Below are positions 52,380 to 60,455 of a DNA stretch of 64,000 nucleotides, piece by piece (positions within the stretch are counted from its first letter, which is position 1; every line of letters starts with the position of its first letter). The notes beneath the pieces are model-generated. The model worked only from the letters and a program-made list of their open reading frames with translations, was not told the DNA's origin and did not search any database. The stretch is from NCBI RefSeq assembly GCF_900101115.1, contig NZ_FNFU01000005.1, forward strand, positions 62,001 through 126,000, given 5' to 3'. This DNA comes from Cryobacterium psychrotolerans (lineage in GTDB: Bacteria; Actinomycetota; Actinomycetes; Actinomycetales; Microbacteriaceae). Position numbers and translations under genes: made by a program.

Positions 52380-52805
52380 CTACTTCGTGTCGGGGGTGAG
52401 CCTGTCGAGGAAGTGCTGCGGCCAGGGTCCGGCCTGGTCCTGGCCGGGGGCGATGTAGACGGTGACGAAGGTGCCGTGCGCGGCTGGGCTGCCTTCCCGC
52501 CCCTCGAACTCGTGGCCGTACGCGTCGAAGCGGAACGCCATCGAGGTGCGGCCGATCTTCTCGAGCGTCACGGTCGTGGTCACCCGCTGGCCGAACCACA
52601 GCCGTGCCGTGAAGTTGACGCTCTGCTGAACCCGCGGTGCGCGCGGGAAGTACTCCGGCAGGCCCAGCCCGCGGAAGAGCTCCGCCTCGCACGATTCGGC
52701 CCAGCGCAGCAGCACCGAATTGTGCTGGTGACCCCCGGCATCCGTGTCTACCCACTCCACCCTGCGGTTAATGCTGCAGCTGGAGGGTGTCGTGGTGATC
52801 GTCAT
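52380..52805 (-). CDS. Hot-dog acyl-CoA thioesterase (4-hydroxybenzoyl-CoA thioesterase type)
   Basis: 141 residues. The single hot-dog fold begins RRVEWVDTDAGGHQHNSVLLRWAE with the catalytic Asp (about 19) of the 4HBT family, and continues with VTTTVTLEKIGRTSMAFRF. In salicylate and hydroxybenzoate routes such enzymes release the hydroxylated acid from CoA, so it may yield 5-hydroxyanthranilate or gentisate here. It is convergent with the monooxygenase gene and divergent from the MFS transporter. Confidence 0.85.
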   Translation of the reverse strand: MTITTTPSSCSINRRVEWVDTDAGGHQHNSVLLRWAESCEAELFRGLGLPEYFPRAPRVQQSVNFTARLWFGQRVTTTVTLEKIGRTSMAFRFDAYGHEFEGREGSPAAHGTFVTVYIAPGQDQAGPWPQHFLDRLTPDTK

Positions 52806-52860
52806 GTGTGAGCTCCCGTGGTCTGTCGTGTTCCGGCTTTCGGAAACTCTATTGCGATTG

Positions 52861-52889
52861 CTTGACGGTCGTAAGTGAAAGTGTATGGT
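52861..52889 (+). promoter_or_regulatory. MFS promoter overlapped by catabolic-cluster motif, copy 4
   Basis: 52861-52874, read on the minus strand, is TTACGACCGTCAAG, an exact match to the consensus. On the plus strand it covers TTGACG (52862-52867), which with TATGGT (52884-52889) at a 16-bp spacing forms a plausible -35/-10 promoter for the transporter. A protein bound here would cover the -35. Confidence 0.6.
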
Positions 52890-52953
52890 TGGGGGGCAGT
52901 GGGCGCTCCGTCCATGACCCCGCCCTGCATTGCCCCGACTCAAGGAAGAGTTC

Positions 52954-54339
52954 ATGACGCAATCCCACGCCACACCGGCCGCCACGAAGGCCCTGCCGAA
53001 ACGGAGCGGTGGCCTTGTGCTCGCGCTTTGCTTCTTCACCATTGTCTTCGACGGCTACGACCTCGTCGTCTTCGGCGCGACGGTGCCGACCCTGCTGGCT
53101 CACCCCACCTGGAACATCGACCCGGCCCAGGCCGGCCTGATCGGCAGCCTCGCGCTGATCGGAATGCTGATCGGCACGCTGACCGTCGGAGCGTTGACCG
53201 ACGTGCTCGGCCGCCGCAAGATCATGCTGTTCTGCATCGCCTGGTTCTCCGTGTGCATGCTCGCTACGGCCGCGGCGCCGAACGAGACCGTATTCGCGGT
53301 GCTGCGTTTCCTGACCGGGCTTGGCCTGGGCGGCGTCGTGCCGACCTGCATCGCGCTGACCGTGGAGTACGCACCGAAGACACGGCGCCAGATCGCCAAC
53401 GCGCTCATGTTCAGCGGCTACTCCGTCGGCGGCGTGGCCGCGGCCGTGCTCGCGATGTCGACCCTTCCGGCACTGGACTTCCGCTGGCTCTACGCAATCG
53501 GCGCCCTCCCGCTCGTCACCCTGCTGCCGATCGCCTACAAGTACCTCCCCGAGTCCATCGCCTTCCTCGCGAACCGGCGTTCGCCGGCCGAGGCCCGGGC
53601 GACGGCCGACCGGTTCGGCCTCGTCTACGCGGACATCGTCACCGACGCACCGGCCGTTGACGCACGGGCCGGCGCTTCGGCCGCCGCCGTGCCGGCCCGG
53701 CAGTCGAGCCTGAAAGACCTGTTCAGCGCCCGCTGGCGCCGGTCGACGATCCTCTTCGCCGCCGCGAACTTCTGCGGACTGCTGCTGGTCTACGGCCTGA
53801 ACACCTGGCTGCCGCAGATCATGCGCGGCGCCGGCTTCGAACTCGGCCACGCGCTCGCGTTCCTCCTCGTGCTCAACCTCGGCGCGATCGTGGGCTCGAT
53901 CGGCGCGTCGTGGGTGGCCGACCGGATCGGCATCAAGAAGGTCGTCACCGCCTCGTTCATCCTGGCGTGCATCTCGATCTTCCTGATCAGCCTCAACCTG
54001 CCGGTAGCCTTGCTCTTCGTGCTGGTGGCCTTCGCCGGCCTCGGCAGCGTCGGAACGCAGATCCTGGTCGGCGGCTTCTGCGCCACGCACTACCCGCAGC
54101 GCCTGAGCCCCACGGCCCTGGGCTGGTCGCTCGGCGTCGGGCGCATCGGCGCCATGATGGGCCCGATCATCGGCGGCGTCATCGCCAGCACCGCGCTCGG
54201 TTACCAGGCCAACTTCTACGTCTTCGCGGCCGTGGCCGTGCTGGGTGCCATCGTCGTGTCCTCCGTGTCCACACGCACGGGGGAGTCCCAGAAGGGTGCC
54301 GCCGCGGTCGAAACCGCGCCCGCGCAGGCATCCGTGTAA
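52954..54339 (+). CDS. MFS transporter, aromatic acid:H+ symporter (AAHS) type
   Basis: 461 residues, twelve membrane helices in two halves. The AAHS signature FDGYDLVVFGATVP sits in helix 1, and GALTDVLGRRK is the loop 2-3 MFS motif, repeated as WVADRIGIKK in the second half. These carriers import benzoate-type acids with protons. The ATG at 52954 has AGGAAGAG upstream. It supplies the substrate for the cluster; which acid is carried cannot be read from sequence. Confidence 0.92.
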   Translation: MTQSHATPAATKALPKRSGGLVLALCFFTIVFDGYDLVVFGATVPTLLAHPTWNIDPAQAGLIGSLALIGMLIGTLTVGALTDVLGRRKIMLFCIAWFSVCMLATAAAPNETVFAVLRFLTGLGLGGVVPTCIALTVEYAPKTRRQIANALMFSGYSVGGVAAAVLAMSTLPALDFRWLYAIGALPLVTLLPIAYKYLPESIAFLANRRSPAEARATADRFGLVYADIVTDAPAVDARAGASAAAVPARQSSLKDLFSARWRRSTILFAAANFCGLLLVYGLNTWLPQIMRGAGFELGHALAFLLVLNLGAIVGSIGASWVADRIGIKKVVTASFILACISIFLISLNLPVALLFVLVAFAGLGSVGTQILVGGFCATHYPQRLSPTALGWSLGVGRIGAMMGPIIGGVIASTALGYQANFYVFAAVAVLGAIVVSSVSTRTGESQKGAAAVETAPAQASV

Positions 54340-54343
54340 TTGA

Positions 54344-54380
54344 TACAACACGTGTAGTTGATACAACGCGTGTCGTTGTA
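54344..54380. promoter_or_regulatory. Tandem TACAAC operators before the ThDP-enzyme gene
   Basis: TACAACG-CGTGT-CGTTGTA (54362-54380) is a perfect 7-bp inverted repeat with a 5-bp spacer. An imperfect copy TACAACA-CGTGT-AGTTGAT lies exactly 18 bp upstream (54344-54362). They differ from the 14-bp cluster motif and lie 90-120 bp before the ThDP-enzyme start, suggesting a second regulator. Confidence 0.6.
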
Positions 54381-54466
54381 CGCCCGGCCGTCGGTGCCTT
54401 CCGGATCTCTTCCGCAAGGCGCCGGCGGCCACCCCCGCAGGCCCGATAGAGAAGTGGATCAAGCGA

Positions 54467-56116
54467 ATGAACGTAGCGGAACTGGTCGGCCGGACGCTGG
54501 CGCAGCTGGGAGTGAGCCACGCCTTTGGAGTGGTCGGCAGCGGCAACTTCGAGGTCACGAACGCCCTGCGTCGCCATGGCGTGACCTACGTGGCCGCGCG
54601 GCACGAGGGGGGCGCCGCCACGATGGCCGACGCCTATTCGCGGATGTCCGGCGAGGTCACCGTCGTGTCCGTTCACCAGGGCTGCGGGCTGACCAACGCC
54701 ATGACCGGAATCGGCGAAGCGGCCAAGAGCCGCACGCCGATGATCGTGCTGGCCGCTGAAACGGCCGGCTCGGCCGTGCGCTCGAATTTCACGATCGACC
54801 AGCAGGCACTGGCCCGCAGTGTGGGTGCCGTGGCCGAGCGGGTGCATTCCCCCGGCAGCGCCGTCGCCGACACCGTGCGGGCCTACCGCACGGCGCGCAG
54901 CGAACGCCGCACCGTGGTGCTGAACCTTCCCCTCGACGTGCAGGCGGCTCCGGCCCCGGAGGGCACGCCCGACATCGTGGCCGCCATCCCGTCGGCCCAA
55001 CTGGTGCGTCCCTCGAACGAGGCCGTGCGCGAGCTGGTCCGGCTGATCCAGGCCGCCGCGCGCCCGGTCTTCGTCGCCGGCCGCGGCGGGCGCGACGCCC
55101 GCACGGAGATCCTCGAGCTGGCAGAGCAGGCCGGCGCGCTCGTGGCCACCTCGGCCGTGGCCAGCGGGTTGTTCAACGGCGAGCGATTCTCCCTCGGCAT
55201 CTCCGGCGGATTCTCCTCACCGCAGACCGCCGAACTCATCAGCCAAGCCGACCTGATCATCGGGTTCGGCTGCACGCTGAACATGTGGACCATGCGCCAC
55301 GGCGCCCTGATCTCGGAGCGTGCCCGCGTCGTGCAGGTCGACGTCGAAGACAGCGCCCTGGGCGCCAACCGGCCCATCGACCTCGGTGTGCTCGGCGATT
55401 GCGCGGCGACCGCGCGGGAGGCCCTCGCCGTACTGCGGGAGCACGGCGGGGCGGCCGACGAGAAGTACCGCACGGAGCGAAACGCCACGCTGATCGCCGA
55501 GCACTCCCGCTGGCAGGACGTTCCGGTGGAGGACATCTCGATGGGGGGCCGCATCGACCCCCGGGTGCTGAGCATCGCCCTGGACGGCATCCTGCCGGCC
55601 GAGCGCATCCTGTCCATCGACTCGGGCAACTTCATGGGCTACCCGAGCACGCACCTGAGCGTTCCCGACGAGTTCGGCTTCTGCTTCACCCAGGCCTTCC
55701 AATCGATCGGGCTGGGCCTGTACACGGCCATCGGTGCGGCGCTGGCCCGGCCGGACCGGTTGCCCGTGCTGGGGACCGGCGACGGAGGCTTCCTGATGGG
55801 CATCTCCGAGCTGGAGACAGCCGTGCGGCTGAGTCTGCCGCTGGTCGTCATCGTCTACAACGACGCGGCCTACGGCGCCGAGGTGCACCACTTCACGGCG
55901 AAGGAGGACCTCGACACGGTCACGTTCCCCGACTCAGACCTGGCGGCCATCGCCCGCGGCTACGGCGCGCACGCCATCACGGTGCGCACGCCCACCGACC
56001 TGGACGCCGTGCAGGGCTGGCTGGATGGGCCCCGGAACGCGCCACTGGTCATTGACGCCAAGATCGCCAGCGACGGCGGAGCCTGGTGGCTGGCGGAGGC
56101 CTTCAAGGGGCACTGA
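54467..56116 (+). CDS. ThDP-dependent enzyme, acetolactate synthase/benzoylformate decarboxylase type
   Basis: 549 residues with three domains: pyrimidine-binding (catalytic Glu47 in AARHEGGAAT), a central domain (about 190-330) with VAGRGG and LIIGFGCTLN, and the diphosphate-binding domain with GTGDGGFLMG (about 437) and YNDAAYGAEVHHF. No regulatory subunit is present, so it is more likely a 2-oxo-acid decarboxylase than an anabolic acetolactate synthase. Beside an isatin-hydrolase-type gene, isatinate (2-aminophenylglyoxylate) is an attractive substrate; this is inference. Confidence 0.85.
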   Translation: MNVAELVGRTLAQLGVSHAFGVVGSGNFEVTNALRRHGVTYVAARHEGGAATMADAYSRMSGEVTVVSVHQGCGLTNAMTGIGEAAKSRTPMIVLAAETAGSAVRSNFTIDQQALARSVGAVAERVHSPGSAVADTVRAYRTARSERRTVVLNLPLDVQAAPAPEGTPDIVAAIPSAQLVRPSNEAVRELVRLIQAAARPVFVAGRGGRDARTEILELAEQAGALVATSAVASGLFNGERFSLGISGGFSSPQTAELISQADLIIGFGCTLNMWTMRHGALISERARVVQVDVEDSALGANRPIDLGVLGDCAATAREALAVLREHGGAADEKYRTERNATLIAEHSRWQDVPVEDISMGGRIDPRVLSIALDGILPAERILSIDSGNFMGYPSTHLSVPDEFGFCFTQAFQSIGLGLYTAIGAALARPDRLPVLGTGDGGFLMGISELETAVRLSLPLVVIVYNDAAYGAEVHHFTAKEDLDTVTFPDSDLAAIARGYGAHAITVRTPTDLDAVQGWLDGPRNAPLVIDAKIASDGGAWWLAEAFKGH

Positions 56117-56191
56117 CCTACTCCGAGCGGTCCCTTCCGAACATGGGCACCACGGTATCCCACGCGGCTGACAGGCTGATCCCCTGACGGA

Positions 56192-56737
56192 CTAGTAGCT
56201 GGGAGGCGTCGCCGCGATGATGAAGGTCGCCATGACGTTGCCCTCGTTGATGAGCCGGTGCGGAAGCCTGGAGTTGAAATGACAGCTGTCGCCTTCTGCC
56301 AGGCTGTAGCGCTTGCCCTGGACCTCCGCGACAAGGGCTCCCTCGATCACGACAACGCACTCTTCGGACGGGTGGCTCCACGGCTCTGCACTCGAGGCGC
56401 CCCCGGGCTTCAAGGATCCACGCAGGACCTCAAGCTGACCGTTTCCAGCGGAATGCCGGGAGTAGGTGATGTCCGCTGTGGGGGACGTGATGCGAACCTG
56501 GTGATCCTTTCTGACCACCGATACGCCGCCACCTTCGGGCTCCTGCTCAAACAGCTCGAATAGGGGCACGTCCAGAGCGCGCGAGATCTTGCGCAGTGTT
56601 TCGAGGCTTGGATCGGAGCGCCCCCTCTCGACCTGACTGATCAGCCCGGCGGACACCTCCGTCGCGAGCGCCAGCTCCGAAATGGTCATCCCTCGGTTGG
56701 CGCGCAACTCCCGAATGCGAAAGCCGTCCACAGGCAC
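56192..56737 (-). CDS. XRE-cupin transcriptional regulator
   Basis: 181 residues. An N-terminal HTH (about 8-62: MTISELALATEVSAGLISQVERGRSDPSLETL in parts) is fused to a C-terminal cupin sensor (about 110-178) with PSEECVVVIEG and EGDSCHFNSRLPHRL. Such regulators (PuuR-like) control amino-acid or amine catabolism and sense a small acid. It starts with GTG after GAAAGGA and is divergent from the PLP enzyme, its likely target. Confidence 0.9.
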   Translation of the reverse strand: MPVDGFRIRELRANRGMTISELALATEVSAGLISQVERGRSDPSLETLRKISRALDVPLFELFEQEPEGGGVSVVRKDHQVRITSPTADITYSRHSAGNGQLEVLRGSLKPGGASSAEPWSHPSEECVVVIEGALVAEVQGKRYSLAEGDSCHFNSRLPHRLINEGNVMATFIIAATPPSY

Positions 56738-56832
56738 ATTCCTTTCGGCGACATCTCGTGACCTTTGAAGAAAACATTAGTCACATTGAAAACAGTTGAC
56801 CACACTAAACATCTGGGCATAGGCTCGCCAGC

Positions 56833-58002
56833 ATGGAAACATCAGCCACCGCCGTACAAACCGCAGAACTCTTCGACGCAGAAGAATTTCGACGCCAGTT
56901 TCCGCCGCTCGAAAAAATGGTTCACCTGGCCAGCTGCAGCCAGGGCGCCCTGTCGACGCAACTGAATTCTAGTCTGAGCGACCTCACCAGCTCCCTGACC
57001 GATTCAGGCGCCCCATGGGGCCTCTGGATGGGTGAGGTCGAGAAACTGCGTGAACGGTTTGCGCGATTCATCAACGCCGACCCGGATGAGATTGCGATTG
57101 TCTCTTCTGCATCGGAGGGTGCCTACCAGGTGGCCTCCAGCTTCCGCTGGGACGAGCGACCGGGCATACTGACGTCCGCTCTCGAATTCCCCTCGGTGGG
57201 GCATGTCTGGCGCGCGCAAGCGGCGCAGGGATCCCAGGTGCACATGATCTCCGACCGAGTCGACGCGCTGAACGCAGTCGAGTGGGAGTCTGCCATCAAC
57301 GATTCGCTGAGCCTCGTTTCGGCGCCGCTGGTGAGCTATCACGATGGCGCTCGCCCGCCGCTCAGGGAAATCACGGACCTTGCGCACACGGCGGGTGCAC
57401 GGATGTTCGTTGATGCCTATCAAGGTGCCGGCGTGGTTCCGATCGACGTCAAGGAACTCGACTGCGACTATCTCGTGACCGGGTCGCTGAAGTACATGCT
57501 CGGTCTCGCCGGGGTGGCCTTTCTCTATGTGAAGGATGGGATCACCTCCGAGCGATCACCGGAACTCACCGGCTGGTTCGGTCGAGTCGACCCGTTCGCG
57601 TTTGACCCGGAACTCGTCGACTACCCCACAACCGCGCGCCGGTTCGAGGCCGGGACACCCGCCGTACCTGCCGTGTACGCAGCGAACGCGGGTCTCGGGA
57701 TTCTCGAGCGAGTCGACCAGGCACAGGCGTATGAGCACGTGTCACGGCTGTCTGACCAGCTCGCGGCAGGACTCTCGGATCTTGGAATCCGGATGAGTCG
57801 GCCGGCCGATCCAGAGCATCGGGGACCGCAGGTCGCAATCTACGACGAGGATCCCGCAAGGCTGTCCCAATGGCTCTTCGAGCGGGGAATCGTGACCGCT
57901 CCTCGCGGCGAAATCCTCCGGCTGTCCCTGCACTACTACACAACGCCCGAGGACATCGAGACAGCACTGGCGGCACTTCGCCAGTTCCGATCCGTTCGCT
58001 AG
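56833..58002 (+). CDS. Class V aminotransferase-fold PLP enzyme
   Basis: 389 residues, fold type I. FVDAYQGAG carries the Asp that binds the PLP ring nitrogen, and the Schiff-base Lys is in TGSLKYMLGLAG (about 220). RRFEAGTPAVPA is the usual class V segment. The family covers cysteine desulfurases, kynureninase-like and aminotransferase-like enzymes; the sequence does not decide between them. The small-molecule setting (XRE-cupin regulator and NhaC carrier) suggests an amino-acid or amine substrate. Confidence 0.85.
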   Translation: METSATAVQTAELFDAEEFRRQFPPLEKMVHLASCSQGALSTQLNSSLSDLTSSLTDSGAPWGLWMGEVEKLRERFARFINADPDEIAIVSSASEGAYQVASSFRWDERPGILTSALEFPSVGHVWRAQAAQGSQVHMISDRVDALNAVEWESAINDSLSLVSAPLVSYHDGARPPLREITDLAHTAGARMFVDAYQGAGVVPIDVKELDCDYLVTGSLKYMLGLAGVAFLYVKDGITSERSPELTGWFGRVDPFAFDPELVDYPTTARRFEAGTPAVPAVYAANAGLGILERVDQAQAYEHVSRLSDQLAAGLSDLGIRMSRPADPEHRGPQVAIYDEDPARLSQWLFERGIVTAPRGEILRLSLHYYTTPEDIETALAALRQFRSVR

Positions 58003-58083
58003 GCGCCAGCCTCGGGGCCGCCGCCCACGATCACCTGCCGACAAGCATCCAACCACCTCGTATATGGGCAAAGGAGCCTAAAA

Positions 58084-59568
58084 ATGATTGAGAGTTCTGA
58101 ACGGCTTGAATTTAGGGGCGGAATCATGGGGGCTCTCATAGCTCCAGCCACCTTCCTGGTCGGAGTCATCGCCTACTTCGTGATCTTCCGGGTGTTCGAC
58201 ATGAACGCCCTCACGGCGTCCGGGCTGGCCGGCCTGCTGATCGCCGGGCTCTTCGCTCGCCGATACTCCCAATTCTGGGACAGCGTCATCCTGGGCGTCT
58301 CATCCCGGACCTCGATCACGCTCCTCCTGATCCTGTTGATCGTGAGTCTTGTCTCGGCCCTGATCAAACAGACGGGTGTCTCCGGCGGCTTCGTCTGGCT
58401 GGCCAGCAGCCTCGGCGTCTCCGGGGGCTGGTTCATCGCCGTCACGTTCATTGTGGTGTGCGCGATCGCGATGTCCACAGGAACCTCGATCGGCACGATG
58501 TTCACGGCGTTTCCGATCTTCTACCCGGCCGGCGTCATCCTCGGAGCGGACCCGCTGCTCCTGGCGGGCGCGATCCTGTCCGGCGCGTTGTTCGGCGACA
58601 ACCTTGCCCCGATTTCGGACTCGACAATCGTTTCTTCGTCAACCCAGAAATATCGCAATAAGGAAGGTTCCGCTGAGATCGGCGGAGTCGTCAGGGCTCG
58701 GGCAAAGTACTCCCTGGTCGCTGCGGGCATCAGCGCCATCCTGTTCCTCGTCATCGGGTCGCTGCGTTCGGACGAGGGCGGGTCAACCGCGCAGGCGGAT
58801 GTCTCGGGCACGCCGCTCAGCCTCATCATGCTCATCCCGATCGCCATCCTGCTCTTCGTCGCTTTCTGGAAGCGGGACATCTTCCTGGCGGCAACAATCG
58901 GCCTCATCTCGGGTATCGCGCTTGGCCTGCTCACAGGGCTCCTGAGTCTCTCGGATGTCATGTCCGCGAACGAGGACGGCACGCCCGGAGGATTCCTCGT
59001 GGCCGGAATCGCTGACATCCTCCCGCTCATCGGACTGGGGATCGTGATCTTTGGAATCATCGGTGTTCTGCAGCAGGCCGGTATCTTCGACCTCATCGTT
59101 GATGCCGTCGCAAAGTCTGCATTCGCTAAGACGCCTATGGGGGCTGAGATCGCAATTGGAGTCGGAGCGCTCGCGACGGCGACAATTTTCGCCGGCGTCA
59201 ACGGGCCGTCGATGATCATGTTCGGCCCGGTCGCCGACCGCATCGGTGCCGCGGCGGGGCTGCACCCGTACCGGCGCGCGAACGTCATGGACTGTGTCAC
59301 CCTCGGCCTCGGATCAGTGGTTCCGGTTGTGAGCTCCTTCCTGTTGATCGCCAGCCTGCTCACCCAGGGTCATGACAGCGCGCCCGTTCTGTCCGCGCCT
59401 TCGATCTTCCTGGCAGCGTTCTACCCGCTGGTGCTCACCTTGGTCATTCTTGTAGCGATTCTGACCGGATGGGGCCGGCGTTTTGAGGGGGCGAACGGCG
59501 AGGAGCGCAAGACTCCCTTGCCCGCGAGGATCAGCGACGATGAACTGGAAGCCAGCACGCGCGGCTAA
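58084..59568 (+). CDS. NhaC-family Na+/H+ antiporter-like transporter
   Basis: 494 residues with about twelve membrane helices. GALFGDNLAPISDSTIVSS (about 163-181) is the NhaC signature, and GVNGPSMIMFGPV lies in the second half. AAGGAG precedes the ATG. Several NhaC relatives exchange an organic substrate with Na+ or H+. Being directly downstream of a PLP enzyme under an XRE-cupin regulator suggests it carries that enzyme's substrate. Confidence 0.87.
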   Translation: MIESSERLEFRGGIMGALIAPATFLVGVIAYFVIFRVFDMNALTASGLAGLLIAGLFARRYSQFWDSVILGVSSRTSITLLLILLIVSLVSALIKQTGVSGGFVWLASSLGVSGGWFIAVTFIVVCAIAMSTGTSIGTMFTAFPIFYPAGVILGADPLLLAGAILSGALFGDNLAPISDSTIVSSSTQKYRNKEGSAEIGGVVRARAKYSLVAAGISAILFLVIGSLRSDEGGSTAQADVSGTPLSLIMLIPIAILLFVAFWKRDIFLAATIGLISGIALGLLTGLLSLSDVMSANEDGTPGGFLVAGIADILPLIGLGIVIFGIIGVLQQAGIFDLIVDAVAKSAFAKTPMGAEIAIGVGALATATIFAGVNGPSMIMFGPVADRIGAAAGLHPYRRANVMDCVTLGLGSVVPVVSSFLLIASLLTQGHDSAPVLSAPSIFLAAFYPLVLTLVILVAILTGWGRRFEGANGEERKTPLPARISDDELEASTRG

Positions 59569-59588
59569 CCAGCGACAACGATGCATGG

Positions 59589-59630
59589 AGCCCGGCGTCC
59601 TGAACGTTCACACGTTCAGGACGCCGGGCT
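59589..59630 (+). terminator. Strong rho-independent terminator
   Basis: A perfect 18-bp stem (59589-59606 with 59613-59630) with a 6-nt loop and TTTCG after it, 20 bp downstream of the transporter stop. It also ends the minus-strand araC remnant's opposite side. Confidence 0.9.
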
Positions 59631-59655
59631 TTCGTGTCGGAACGGGCCGCGAACA

Positions 59656-60050
59656 TTACCGGCGGAGGGTGGCCGACGGGTACTTGCCGTACGCCGCGTG
59701 GTAGCTGCCGGCGAATCGGCCCAGGTGCACGAAACCGCAGCCCGCCGCGATGTCGCTCACGCTGGCGACGGCGGGATCGGCGGCCAGCAACCGAGCCTGG
59801 GCGAGACCCAGTCTGACCTCGTGCAGCCGCTCGGACGGCGTCACGCCGAGCTCACGCCGCACGGTGTTCTGCAGGGTGCGCAGGGGCACGTTCAGGGCGT
59901 TCGCGATGTCGATGATGCTGAGCTCGTCCTGGGCGTGGTCGGCGAGCATCCGCTCGAAACGCCGCACGAGCCGTGACTGTAGGGTGCCGCCGGCCGCCGG
60001 CGACCCTCGGCCATCCGTCGCCCGGACCGCCGTGTTCCCCACGGCCAGCG
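59656..60050 (-). pseudogene. AraC-family regulator, C-terminal DNA-binding part only
   Basis: About 125 residues remain. The double HTH of AraC is intact: ELSIIDIANALNVPLRTLQ, RELGVTPSERLHEVRL and VSDIAAGCGFVHLGRFAGSYHAAYGKYPS. The N-terminal sensor domain, about 170 residues, is missing, and the homology stops close to 60050, where an IS21-type istB remnant begins on the other strand. The insertion probably truncated the gene. Confidence 0.75.
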
Positions 60051-60053
60051 GCG

Positions 60054-60167
60054 GACTCGATCGTGAACCGCCTCGCCAATAACGCCCGGGTCATCAATCT
60101 GGGTCAGATCAACATGCGCCGGCACCGCAACGACCAGGCCCGCGCCCACGAGACCTACTGGGAGTAA
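60054..60167 (+). pseudogene. IstB-like (IS21-family ATPase) C-terminal remnant
   Basis: The last 37 codons before TAA encode DSIVNRLANNARVINLGQ and RAHETYWE, the end of IS21 helper proteins (IstB). The ATPase core and istA are absent. Confidence 0.7.
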
Positions 60168-60200
60168 CACCGGAGGTGGCACGGGCACAGCGCCCGGGCC

Positions 60201-60262
60201 GCTACCATCTCGTCAGAACTGCGCTACCAGGTGCCTGGACTAGCGCTACCATCAAGCGCTAC
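60201..60262. repeat. IS21-type terminal repeats
   Basis: GCTACCATC (60201), GCGCTACCAG (60221), GCGCTACCATC (60243) and GCGCTAC (60256) recur at roughly 13-22 bp spacing just beyond the istB remnant. IS21 elements have multiple repeats at each end, so this is taken as one end of a deleted copy. Confidence 0.6.
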
Positions 60263-60292
60263 TCGCCATTTGGATGGCGGAATCGCTCGGTT

Positions 60293-60421
60293 CTAAACCG
60301 TGCTGTCGCCGTCGCGCTTGATGGTTCGGCAGATGATTGAGCGGGCTAGCCCGAACAGTTTGCCTAGTTCGACTCTCGCGTGCGTCACCGTGCAGCGCTG
60401 CGCGACGGTCAGGCGCCTGGG
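60293..60421 (-). pseudogene. Serine-recombinase (resolvase) C-terminal remnant
   Basis: The minus-strand frame contains RLTVAQRC, then LGKLFGLARSIICRTIKRDG before the stop, resembling the C-terminal HTH of Tn3-type resolvases, with a few residues missing in between. The catalytic domain is absent. It borders the mercury genes, as resolvases of mer transposons do. Confidence 0.45.
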
Positions 60422-60455
60422 GGCGGCAGTATTTCGGATTGGCCGGCGATAGTGG

